Below, piece after piece: positions 41,311-49,044 of a DNA stretch of 64,000 bases. The notes under the pieces were generated by a model, which was given only the letters and a program-made list of their open reading frames with translations, searched no databases and was not told where the DNA came from. The DNA comes from FEN-680 sp036845225. Its GTDB lineage: Bacteria > Actinomycetota > Geothermincolia > Fen-727 > Anoxymicrobiaceae. The stretch covers positions 1 through 64,000 of the forward strand of contig DAIUEJ010000010.1 in the NCBI GenBank assembly GCA_036845225.1. Direction: 5' to 3'. Each line of letters begins with the position of its first letter. Positions within the stretch are counted from its first letter, which is position 1. The position numbers and the translations under genes are program-made.

Positions 41311-44300
41311 GTGGTTCGCTTGAATGAAGATTCAGGTAACCTTTTTGACAAGTCGCTCGACGTCGTCCGCAAGGACAGGAGCAAACTCGATTCCGTTCTG
41401 AGCAAGCACGCGGACGCGCGTGCCGAGCTCGAGCCGGTCCTCAAGACCGCAATGGTCGTCGAGAGCGTCGAGCAGCCCAGGATGTCCGCCAAGTCCAGGC
41501 AGGACTTCCGGCAGAGGGTCCTCGCCATGGGCGCCACGGGCGCCACGGCGGCGGTGGCCGGAATGGCGGCGGCGTCGGCAAGGCCGAGGACAGCCAAGGT
41601 GCGCCCGGCGTCAGCCGACCCGGGGCGGAATTTCCTTCTGCGTTCGAGGATGCAGGCGTTGGTGAACATCACCGTGATCGTGCTCCTGCTCGTGAGCGTC
41701 ATCATGGCGGGCGTCATGGCCATGCCGGTCAAGTACCCGGTCGGCCAGTTGATCGGGGAGCTCGCGAACCATCGCTACCTCCTCGAGGGCATCATGAAGA
41801 ACTCGGACCCCAAGGTGATGGCAAAGGCCATCAACCAGAACCCGAACTTCCTGTCCTCGATCGTCGCCGAGCTGCCACCCGAAGTCCTGGCCATGGCGAT
41901 GAACAAGAACCCCCAGATGAGCGTTCAGATGGTCAGCCTGCTGGATGCCAAGTCGGTGGCGGTTCCCATCAACGCCAACGGGAAGGTCATCGCGAGGCTC
42001 ATCTCCAACCTCGACCCCAAGATGCTCGCGCGCATCATCAACTCCAACACCGAGATGTCCTCGGACCTCATGAAGTATCTCGACCCCCAGGTCATTGCGC
42101 TGATAGTCAACGAGAACGGTCAGTTCATCACCAACCTCATCTCCAACCTTTCGCCCGTGGTCATCGCCGACGTGGTCAACAGCAACGGGCCGTTCATCTC
42201 GGCGATCATGGGCACGATGGACCCGCAGAACAGCGCGATGATAGTGAACAGCAACGGGCCGTTCCTGTCAGCGCTGGTGGGCAGGCTCAGCCCCGACGTC
42301 CTCGCCAACGCGGTGAACTCCAACGAAGCGTTCATCATGGCGGCGATGAAATACCAGAACCCGGACGTGATGGCGACTGTCGTCAACACCAACGGCGACT
42401 GGATAGCAGGCCTCATCGGCAGGCTCAACCCGGCGGTGCTCGCCGGGGTCGTGAACAACAACGCGGGAATGGTGACCAAGCTGATGGACACCATGGACCC
42501 GACCGTTGCGGCCGACATCGTCAACAACCAGGGCTTCATGCTCCGGGTGGTCGGCGCGCTGAACCCGGGCTCGATCGCCGGGGCGCTCAACGCCAACGGC
42601 GCATTCCTGACCGCTCTGGTCCAGCACCTCGACGCGTCGCAGATGACCAAGTCGATGGACCAGAACCAGCAGTTCCTTGCTGACGTGGTCGCGAACGTCT
42701 CGCCCGATTTCGTGGCTTCCCTCGCGAACAACCAGACGTTCCTCACCAAGGTGATGGCCGTCTCGGACCCGGGGATCACGGCGGGAGTGGTGAACAGCAA
42801 CGGGGCGTTCATAAACTCGCTCATCAAGCTCATCAACCCGCAACTGATCGCCCTGGCGATGAACTCGGCGCCCAACGCGACCAAAGAGCTGATCTCCAAC
42901 CTCAACCCCGACGTGATCGCGGGAGTGGTCAACGACAGCGGCTCGTTCCTCTCGCAGATGATGGGCAAGATGAAGCCCGAGGTCAGCGCCAAGATAGTCA
43001 ACGCCAACGGCCCGTTCCTGACCGGCCTGATCGCCCACCTGAGCCCTCAGGCGCTGGCGAAGGTCATCAACAGCAACGGCTCGTTCCTGACCGCGATAAT
43101 GAGTAAGACCGACCCGCAGACGACGGCTGACATCGTCAACGCGAACGGGGCGTTCCTCAGGAACCTGCTCCACTACCTGGATGCGAAAAAGCTCGCCGAC
43201 GCCATGAACGCGAACCCGAGCATGACCCCGAGGATGCTGACCTACCTGTCGCCGTCGGCCATAGCGGCCGTGCTGAACGCGAACCCGAATTTCCTGCGCG
43301 ATCTTATAGCCAACCTCGATCCCGCGGTCCTGGTGGCGTCCACCGACTACGCGGGCGCGTTCACCGAAGGCCTGATGGCCAACCTCGACGAGGCAGTCGT
43401 GGGCGGCATCGTCAACCACAACAGCAGCTTCCTGGGGACGCTGGTGTCGAGCCTCGACACCAATCGCCTGGCGCAGGCCATCAACGCGAACCCGGGGTTC
43501 CTCCGGCTGATGATCGGCGCCATGGATGCACCGGGCACGGCAAACATAATGCACGTCCTCCACGTCGGCGGCCAGGTCACCCCGGGTGGTCCGATGCGCG
43601 TGGAGGGGCTGCCTCCGCCACTGCCGAAAGCGCAGCAGGCATCTCCGGTTGGAGCGCCGCTGGGGCCTCCTCCTTCAAAGGGCGAGCCCGTCAAGAAACG
43701 GCCGATCCCCACACCGGAAGCCCGCGAGCAGGCGGTGATGACCGCGGAGGGGTTCCCGACCGGCGGCCGGAAGAGCAAGAAAGCGGCAGCCGCAGAGGCC
43801 GCGGAAGATGTGGCGGCCGTGACCGTGGCCGCTGCCGCCGGTGAAGACGTCCTCGGCATTCCGCGCTCGCGGCGCGAGCGAAAGCGCGCGCACCGCATCG
43901 ATACCGCGAACCTCCCCGTCGCGATGCAGGTCCCCGAGGACTACGACGGCGAGGTGACCACCAAGCCGACGTATTTCAAAGCCATACTGCTGGCGACGGG
44001 TGTCGGCCTCGTCGGCGCGGGCGCGTATGCCGGCATAGCCTGGTGGCTCCACAAGGACCTGGGTATCTTCGGCTGGGTCCTGGGGTTCGGGGTCGGGGTC
44101 GCGATATCTTTCGGCAGCGGGCGCCATTACAGCTGGAAACTCGGGCTCATCGCCGCCGCGATCTCGATGTTCTGGGTGAGCGTCGGGCGGATAGGGTACT
44201 ACATGCTCGACGTCAGGTTCAACAACATACTCCCCTTGAAGCTCGGCATCTGGCCGCTGTTCAGGGAGTCTCTGACTACCTACGGCAACCAGTTCCTCTC

Positions 44301-44424
44301 GCTCTGGCTGCTGTTCTTCATCATGTCCGGGGCGGTGGCGTTCCTGGTGGCGTTCAGGCCTCCGCCGATAAAGCTCCAGCTCTCTGGTGAGCCGCAGAGG
44401 CGGGTCGCCGGAAAGGGCGCGTAA
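41311..44424 (+). CDS. Giant membrane protein: DUF5667-like N terminus, transmembrane helix, 25 tandem 23-residue repeats, four C-terminal helices
   Basis: 1037 residues. Residues 5-70 (FDKSLDVVRKDRSKLDSVLS, then ARAELEPVLKTA and SRQDFRQRVL) resemble the cytoplasmic DUF5667 region found beside ECF sigma factors. One transmembrane helix lies at 113-136. About 25 repeats (167-740) share the pattern P-x-V-[LI]-A-x-x-V-N-x-N-G-x-F-L-x-x-L-I-x-x-L-[DNS], read as two short helices each, giving an alpha-solenoid. A Pro/Ala/Lys linker (745-880) with RSRRERKRAHR leads to four hydrophobic helices (885-1025). GTG at 41311 follows AAGGTGGGAA. No homologue is known to me. Confidence 0.85.
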   Translation: MVRLNEDSGNLFDKSLDVVRKDRSKLDSVLSKHADARAELEPVLKTAMVVESVEQPRMSAKSRQDFRQRVLAMGATGATAAVAGMAAASARPRTAKVRPASADPGRNFLLRSRMQALVNITVIVLLLVSVIMAGVMAMPVKYPVGQLIGELANHRYLLEGIMKNSDPKVMAKAINQNPNFLSSIVAELPPEVLAMAMNKNPQMSVQMVSLLDAKSVAVPINANGKVIARLISNLDPKMLARIINSNTEMSSDLMKYLDPQVIALIVNENGQFITNLISNLSPVVIADVVNSNGPFISAIMGTMDPQNSAMIVNSNGPFLSALVGRLSPDVLANAVNSNEAFIMAAMKYQNPDVMATVVNTNGDWIAGLIGRLNPAVLAGVVNNNAGMVTKLMDTMDPTVAADIVNNQGFMLRVVGALNPGSIAGALNANGAFLTALVQHLDASQMTKSMDQNQQFLADVVANVSPDFVASLANNQTFLTKVMAVSDPGITAGVVNSNGAFINSLIKLINPQLIALAMNSAPNATKELISNLNPDVIAGVVNDSGSFLSQMMGKMKPEVSAKIVNANGPFLTGLIAHLSPQALAKVINSNGSFLTAIMSKTDPQTTADIVNANGAFLRNLLHYLDAKKLADAMNANPSMTPRMLTYLSPSAIAAVLNANPNFLRDLIANLDPAVLVASTDYAGAFTEGLMANLDEAVVGGIVNHNSSFLGTLVSSLDTNRLAQAINANPGFLRLMIGAMDAPGTANIMHVLHVGGQVTPGGPMRVEGLPPPLPKAQQASPVGAPLGPPPSKGEPVKKRPIPTPEAREQAVMTAEGFPTGGRKSKKAAAAEAAEDVAAVTVAAAAGEDVLGIPRSRRERKRAHRIDTANLPVAMQVPEDYDGEVTTKPTYFKAILLATGVGLVGAGAYAGIAWWLHKDLGIFGWVLGFGVGVAISFGSGRHYSWKLGLIAAAISMFWVSVGRIGYYMLDVRFNNILPLKLGIWPLFRESLTTYGNQFLSLWLLFFIMSGAVAFLVAFRPPPIKLQLSGEPQRRVAGKGA
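41809..43527 (+). repeat. Tandem 69-base repeats coding the 23-residue solenoid units
   Basis: About 25 consecutive in-frame units of 69 bases (a few of 66). DNA identity between units is moderate, so they have diverged at nucleotide level while keeping the Asn, Phe, Leu and Pro positions. The most regular units lie between about 42150 and 43150. Confidence 0.85.
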
Positions 44425-44502
44425 GCGCCTGCCCTCAGACTGTCATCAAAGCGAATGATCCCTTGCGGTGACATCTCGCGTGTCAGATCGACTCCTGAAC
44501 CT

Positions 44503-44531
44503 TTGACCGTCGTCCTGCGCTGTGGTTAAAT
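44503..44531 (+). promoter_or_regulatory. Promoter of the tungstate transporter operon
   Basis: TTGACC (44503-44508), 17 bases, TTAAAT (44526-44531). Transcription would begin near 44538, just before the first riboswitch at 44552. Confidence 0.65.
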
Positions 44532-44551
44532 CCGGATGTAATCGAATACAG

Positions 44552-44648
44552 ACGCCTCCGACCCGAAGGGCCTAAAGCGAAGCAATGGTCCAAGGGCGAT
44601 AGGGTCCGGCGGGAAACCGCCCGGCCTCCCGTGCTTGGAAAGGAGCGT
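44552..44648 (+). promoter_or_regulatory. Moco/Tuco riboswitch, copy 1
   Basis: The sequence carries the molybdenum-cofactor RNA consensus: CTCCGA after the P1 5' strand, CCTAAAGCGA, GGGCGATAGGGT, a GGCGGGAAACCGCC hairpin, GCCTCCCGT and GGAAAGGAG. P1 pairs ACGC-CTCC (44552-44559) with GGAGCGT (44642-44648). GGAAAGG (44637-44643) is complementary to CCTTTCC (44670-44676) in the following terminator, giving an antiterminator exclusive with P1. Cofactor binding should therefore stop transcription. Confidence 0.85.
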
Positions 44649-44664
44649 GGACACTAGACGTGCT

Positions 44665-44695
44665 GCCTGCCTTTCCACGAGGCAGGCTTTCTTGT
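44665..44695 (+). terminator. Riboswitch-controlled intrinsic terminator
   Basis: GCCTGCC (44665-44671), loop TTTCCACGA, GGCAGGC (44681-44687), then TTTCTTGTT. The left arm and loop include the CCTTTCC that can instead pair with GGAAAGG of riboswitch copy 1. Confidence 0.8.
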
Positions 44696-44723
44696 TGAGG
44701 GGGTGATCGCCTGGAAAACAGAG

Positions 44724-44884
44724 CTTCTCCGACCCGAAGTGCCTAAAGCGAGAGCCATGGCTTGAGGGCGATGCCCGGAGTGGGTTACAAGCGCTGACGC
44801 GCTGTATGGTCAGACTGAAGTCTGCCCTCCGGCGACAGGGTTCAGCGGGAAACCGCGGAGCCTCCCGTGTTTGAAAAGGAGAGG
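44724..44884 (+). promoter_or_regulatory. Moco/Tuco riboswitch, copy 2 (expanded)
   Basis: A second element with CTCCGACCCGAAG, GCCTAAAGCGAGAGCC, GAGGGCGAT, CAGCGGGAAACCGC, GCCTCCCGT and AAAAGGAG. P1 pairs CTTCTCC (44724-44730) with GGAGAGG (44878-44884). Unlike copy 1 it carries about 60 extra bases with arms CCGGAG/CTCCGG around a CAGACT/AGTCTG hairpin. Downstream GGGGC/GCCCC and GGCCCC/GGGGCC hairpins (44888-44922) stand just before the tupA ribosome site, suggesting translational or late transcriptional control. Confidence 0.82.
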
Positions 44885-44941
44885 TGTGGGGCTCGATGGC
44901 CCCTCGCGGCCCCGGCAGGGGCCTGGAAGTGAGGAGAATCG

Positions 44942-45826
44942 ATGAGCAAGAAGAGTTGGACAACGGTATCGATTGTTGTAGCAGTGATAGCGCTCGCAGC
45001 TGTCTCGTCGGTGGTGGCCGGTGGGTGCGGAAAGAGCGAGCCGACCACGCTTGTCCTCGCCACGACGACGAGCACCCAGGACTCCGGGTTGCTGGACGTA
45101 CTCATCCCGGCGTTTGAAAAACAGTACAACGTCAAGGTAAAGACTCTTGCCGTGGGCACCGGCGAAGCGCTCAAGATGGGTGAGAAAGGCGACGCGGACG
45201 TCCTGCTGGTCCACTCCAAAGCGGCCGAGGAGGAGTTTGTGAAGAACGGGTTCGGCCTCGAGCGCGTGCAGGTGGCGTACAACGACTTCATCATCGTCGG
45301 GCCGGCGGAGGACCCGGCCGGCATCAAGGGCGACAAGAGCGCAACAGACGTGTTCAAGAAGATCACCGCAAAAGGCGCGGTGTTTGTCAGCCGCGCCGAC
45401 GACTCAGGCACGAACAAGGCGGAGCTCGCGATCTGGAAAGCGGCGGGCATCAACCCGAAGGGCCAGCCCTGGTACGTAGAGACGGGTCAGGGCATGGGCG
45501 AGACGCTGACCATCACCGATCAGAAGCTGGGATACACCTTGAGCGACCGCGCGACCTTCGTCACCCGCGAGGGGACCCTGAAGCTGGTCATACTCGTGGA
45601 GGGCGACAAGGCGCTGTTCAACCAGTACGGCGTGATAGTCGTGAATCCCGCCAGGCACGCGAACCTCAAACTGAACACCATTGGGGCTGAGGACTTCGTC
45701 GAGTTCCTGACCAGCAAGAAGGGACAAACCCTCATAGGCTCCTACAAGAAGAACGGCGTGGTGCTCTTCCACCCGAACGCGTCCGGGCAGACGCGCGGCG
45801 TGGGGAACACCAGGGAACAACAGTAG
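44942..45826 (+). CDS. tupA: Tungstate ABC transporter, substrate-binding lipoprotein
   Basis: 294 residues: a signal peptide with lipobox VAGGC (Cys about 29), then the TupA signature LATTTSTQDSGLLDVLIPAFE, ADVLLVHSKAAEEEF, FVSRADDSGTNKAELAIW and YVETGQGMGETL. TupA binds tungstate tightly and selectively over molybdate, anchored outside the membrane. ATG at 44942 follows GTGAGGAGAATCG. First gene after two riboswitches and first of tupABC. Confidence 0.93.
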   Translation: MSKKSWTTVSIVVAVIALAAVSSVVAGGCGKSEPTTLVLATTTSTQDSGLLDVLIPAFEKQYNVKVKTLAVGTGEALKMGEKGDADVLLVHSKAAEEEFVKNGFGLERVQVAYNDFIIVGPAEDPAGIKGDKSATDVFKKITAKGAVFVSRADDSGTNKAELAIWKAAGINPKGQPWYVETGQGMGETLTITDQKLGYTLSDRATFVTREGTLKLVILVEGDKALFNQYGVIVVNPARHANLKLNTIGAEDFVEFLTSKKGQTLIGSYKKNGVVLFHPNASGQTRGVGNTREQQ

Positions 45827-45839
45827 CGAATACGCGGAG

Positions 45840-45872
45840 GGGCCGGGTCCGAGTGGGTCCGGCCTCTCTCTT
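45840..45872 (+). promoter_or_regulatory. Intercistronic hairpin between tupA and tupB
   Basis: GGAGGGGCCGGGTCC and GGGTCCGGCCTC pair around GAGT, followed by a pyrimidine run TCTCTCTTC. Such hairpins often protect the binding-protein message or partly stop transcription, so tupA would be made in excess over tupBC. Confidence 0.5.
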
Positions 45873-45886
45873 CAAAGGCGGTAGCG

Positions 45887-46627
45887 ATGGGGAGCATACT
45901 GAGAGCCTTCAGAGAGGCCTTCTACCTGATAATCAGGTTCAACCCTGATTTCTACAGGATAATCCTGCTCACCCTCGTCGTTAACGGCGTCGCGACGGTG
46001 CTGGGCGCGGTGATCGGGATCCCTGCAGGCGTCGCGCTCGCGGAGTACAGGTTCCCGGGGAGGCGCCCGGTGCTGGTCCTGGTGCACGCCATGATGGGGC
46101 TTCCTCCAGTGGTGGCGGGCGTCTTTTTCGTGTTGATCTTCGCTCGCAGCGGGCCGCTAGGGTTCTTGAACCTGCTGTATACGGTGCCGGCGCTCATTCT
46201 GGTGCAGGTCGTCCTCGCCGCGCCTATCATCGCCGGTTTCACGAACGCGTCCCTGGAAGACGTGGACCCGCGCATCGGCCTGCAGGCGCGGAGCCTGGGA
46301 GCGACGAGGTACCAGTCGGTATTCGTGAAGCTGCGCGAAGCGCGCGCCGGGCTGGTCGCGGCGGTGATCGCGGGGTTCGGCGGCGTGGTCTCCGAGGTCG
46401 GAGCGATCATGATCGTCGGCGGCAACATCAGGGGGAGCACACGGATGCTCACCACCGATATCGTCCTCAACATGCGCGTGGGGAAGTCGGAGCTGGCGCT
46501 CGCCGAAGGCATAGTCCTGATACTGATAGCAATAGTAGTGAATGTCTTCCTGACGCGGCTGCAGGCGGAGAAGGGCCAGCGCCGGGCCGAGACCAAGGGA
46601 ATCACAGGCGCGTATATCCATGGTTGA
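45887..46627 (+). CDS. tupB: Tungstate ABC transporter, permease
   Basis: This 246-residue permease has about five transmembrane helices and an ABC-permease EAA-type loop (ARSLGATRYQSVFVKLREARAGLVAAVIAGF). The following GGVVSEVGAIMIVGGNIRGSTRMLTT stretch is characteristic of TupB. ATG at 45887; its 3' end overlaps tupC by 8 bases, indicating coupling. Confidence 0.92.
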   Translation: MGSILRAFREAFYLIIRFNPDFYRIILLTLVVNGVATVLGAVIGIPAGVALAEYRFPGRRPVLVLVHAMMGLPPVVAGVFFVLIFARSGPLGFLNLLYTVPALILVQVVLAAPIIAGFTNASLEDVDPRIGLQARSLGATRYQSVFVKLREARAGLVAAVIAGFGGVVSEVGAIMIVGGNIRGSTRMLTTDIVLNMRVGKSELALAEGIVLILIAIVVNVFLTRLQAEKGQRRAETKGITGAYIHG

Positions 46628-47714
46628 TGATACTTACGTCATAGAGGCGAAGGGGCTCAGGAAGGCCTACGGTGCCGGCGTCGTCCTCGACCTCGAGGAG
46701 CTCGCCGTCCGGCGCGGCGAGGTCCTGGTGATCCTCGGGCCGAGCGGAGCGGGCAAGAGCGTGCTGCTGCGGATGCTCAACCTGCTCGAGGCGCCGAGCG
46801 AAGGGACAGTCTACTTCGAGGGTGAGGAGGTCCAGGGCCTCGAGGGTCACAGGCGCACCGAGGTGTCTCGCCGGATGGCTTTGATATTCCAGGACCCTCT
46901 GCTGTTCCGCGGCTCGGTGGCGGACAACACCGGCTACGGCTTGAAGGTGCGGCACGTTGCGGCGGAGGAGCGGGAACGGCGGGTGTCGGAGGTGCTCAAG
47001 CTGGTGAAGATGAGCCGGTTCGCGGGCAAGCAGACCTCGACGCTGTCGGGTGGTGAGGCCCAGAGGATCGCCCTTGCCCGAGCGCTTGTGATCGAGCCGG
47101 AGGTCCTTCTGCTGGACGAACCTTTTGCGAGCCTTGACACGCCTACCAGGCGCGCGCTGCAGGAAGACGTCAAGCGGATACTCACCGACCTGGGCATGAC
47201 CGCGATATTCGTCACCCATGACCAGGAGGAGGCCGCGAGGCTTGGCGACCGAATCATGGTGCTGGAAGATGGCAAGGTCGCTCAGTCCGGCAGCCCGAGG
47301 GAGATCTTCTACGAGCCGAGGAACGAGTTCGTCGCGTCCTTCGTAGGGTTCGAGAACATATACGACGGCGAGGTAGTGGCTAGTGACGGCGGCCTGGCTC
47401 GAGTCGTGGTGGACGGGCGCGAGCTGGAGGCTGTCACCGACAGGAGCGCCGGCGAAAGGGTCAAGATCGCCATCCGCCCCGAGGACTTGACCGTGGTGCC
47501 CGCGGACGACATCGGGGACGCGGCGAGCAGCAGGAACGCGCTCCTCGGGAAAGTGGTGGAGACGGATGTGCGAGGCCCGATTGCGCGCCTCACCATCGAG
47601 TGTCCGTTTCCCCTGGTGGCGTTCATCACGAGCCGGTCGTTAGAGGAGATGGGCATCTCTACAGGCATGGAGGTCGGTGCCCGTTTCAAGGCCACAGCGC
47701 TGGTTGTGATCTGA
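46620..47714 (+). CDS. tupC: Tungstate ABC transporter, ATP-binding protein with TOBE domain
   Basis: 364 residues. The ATPase domain (1-235) has Walker A GPSGAGKSVLL, the Q-loop LIFQDPLLF, signature TLSGGEAQRIALARA, Walker B VLLLDEPFASLD and the H-loop VTHDQEEA. The C-terminal 120 residues form a TOBE/Mop-like regulatory region (RIAIRPEDLTVVP... and ETDVRGPIARLTIEC), which in relatives binds oxyanion and gives feedback. Start ATG at 46620 overlaps tupB. Confidence 0.92.
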   Translation: MVDDTYVIEAKGLRKAYGAGVVLDLEELAVRRGEVLVILGPSGAGKSVLLRMLNLLEAPSEGTVYFEGEEVQGLEGHRRTEVSRRMALIFQDPLLFRGSVADNTGYGLKVRHVAAEERERRVSEVLKLVKMSRFAGKQTSTLSGGEAQRIALARALVIEPEVLLLDEPFASLDTPTRRALQEDVKRILTDLGMTAIFVTHDQEEAARLGDRIMVLEDGKVAQSGSPREIFYEPRNEFVASFVGFENIYDGEVVASDGGLARVVVDGRELEAVTDRSAGERVKIAIRPEDLTVVPADDIGDAASSRNALLGKVVETDVRGPIARLTIECPFPLVAFITSRSLEEMGISTGMEVGARFKATALVVI

Positions 47715-47796
47715 GGTGTTGTCCTATGTCATGGGGCGTCTTTCCCGCCCGAGGTAGAATTGATACAGATGGCTGAATGAAGGGGAGAATCGGGCT

Positions 47797-49044
47797 TTGG
47801 CCGATAGTTTCTTGAGACTCATACACCTCCCGGAAGCGGTCAGGCTGCTCGCCGACAGCCTGCCCGGGCCGGTCGCGCGCGTCGAGGAGATCGCGTCCGG
47901 CGAAGTGCTCGGGCGCGTGGTGGCGGAGGACGTCTTCTCGCCGGAGGACCTGCCGGGCTTCGACCGCTCACAGATGGACGGATACGCGGTGCGGGCCGCG
48001 GACACTTTCGGCGCGGGCGAGAGCCAGCCCGCCTACCTCGAGCTCTCGGGGGAGGTCCTGATGGGCGGCGCCCCGGACGTCTCGGTCTCCGCAGGCCAGG
48101 CTGTGCTGATATCGACCGGCGGCTTCATGCCGGAGGGCGCGGACGCCGTCGTGATGGTGGAGAACACAGAGTTGTCCGGAACGACCGTGGAGGTCGTGAA
48201 AGCGGTGGCTCCCGGTGACAACACAGTGAGGCGCGACGAGGACATCGCTCGCGGGTCGCTTCTCATCGGGAAGGGACAGGAGGTCGGCCCGCCGCAGATC
48301 GGCGCCCTGGCGGGTGTCGGCTGCGGGAGGGTACGGGTCTACGAGCGCCCGGTGGTGGGGATCATCTCGACCGGTGACGAGCTGGTGCCTCCCGACGGCC
48401 GGCCCGGGCCGGGACAGGTCCGCGACGTGAACACCCCTGCGCTTGCCGCGTCGGTGCTCGGAGCGGGCTGCCAGGCGAATGTTTACGGGATCGTGGAGGA
48501 CGACTTCGAGAAGCTTCTCGCCGCGTCGCGGGCGGCGCTAGGGGAGTGCGACGCGCTGTTGATCAGCGGGGGGAGCTCGGCCGGGGTGAGGGACATGACG
48601 CTCCAGGTCCTCGAGGCGCTCGGCGGGCCGGGCATCCTCGCCCACGGCATATACCTGAAGCCGGGCAAGCCGACCCTTCTCGCGGTCTGCGAGGGCAGGC
48701 CGGTCATAGGGCTCCCGGGCAACCCTGCCTCGGCGCTCGCGGTGTTCCGCGAGGTGCTGGCGCCCGTGCTGGCGAAGCTGCGCGGAAAAGAGCCGGGCCC
48801 CGCGCCCGGCGCCCGGTGCACCGTTCAGGCCGTTATGGAGCGCTCTGTAGCTTCAGCTCCCGGGCGGCTCGAGCTGGTGCCGGTGGCGCTGGTGCAGAGT
48901 GAGAGCGGGCTGGTCGCCTCTCCCATAATGGGCAAGTCCCAACTCATCGGGACGCTGACCCGGGCCGGCGGACAGGTGCGGGTCCCCGAAGGCGTAGAGG
49001 GGCTGGAGCAGGGCCAGGAAGTGACAGTGGAGCTGCTGAGTTAG
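47797..49044 (+). CDS. moeA: Molybdopterin molybdenumtransferase MoeA
   Basis: This 415-residue MoeA inserts molybdate or tungstate into adenylylated molybdopterin. It has domain III/IV signatures GFDRSQMDGYAVRAAD, GGFMPEGADAVVMVENTE, RDVNTPALAASVLGAG, ISGGSSAGVRDMT and GLPGNPASALAVF. Start TTG at 47797 with AAGGGGAGAATCGGG upstream. It abuts the second moeA with no gap; separated from tupC by 82 bases with no clear terminator. Confidence 0.93.
   Translation: MADSFLRLIHLPEAVRLLADSLPGPVARVEEIASGEVLGRVVAEDVFSPEDLPGFDRSQMDGYAVRAADTFGAGESQPAYLELSGEVLMGGAPDVSVSAGQAVLISTGGFMPEGADAVVMVENTELSGTTVEVVKAVAPGDNTVRRDEDIARGSLLIGKGQEVGPPQIGALAGVGCGRVRVYERPVVGIISTGDELVPPDGRPGPGQVRDVNTPALAASVLGAGCQANVYGIVEDDFEKLLAASRAALGECDALLISGGSSAGVRDMTLQVLEALGGPGILAHGIYLKPGKPTLLAVCEGRPVIGLPGNPASALAVFREVLAPVLAKLRGKEPGPAPGARCTVQAVMERSVASAPGRLELVPVALVQSESGLVASPIMGKSQLIGTLTRAGGQVRVPEGVEGLEQGQEVTVELLS

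Noticed and set aside
41809..43527. Possible CRISPR-like or satellite DNA from the regular 69-base periodicity
   Set aside because: Units are in-frame coding repeats with diverged third positions and no spacers.
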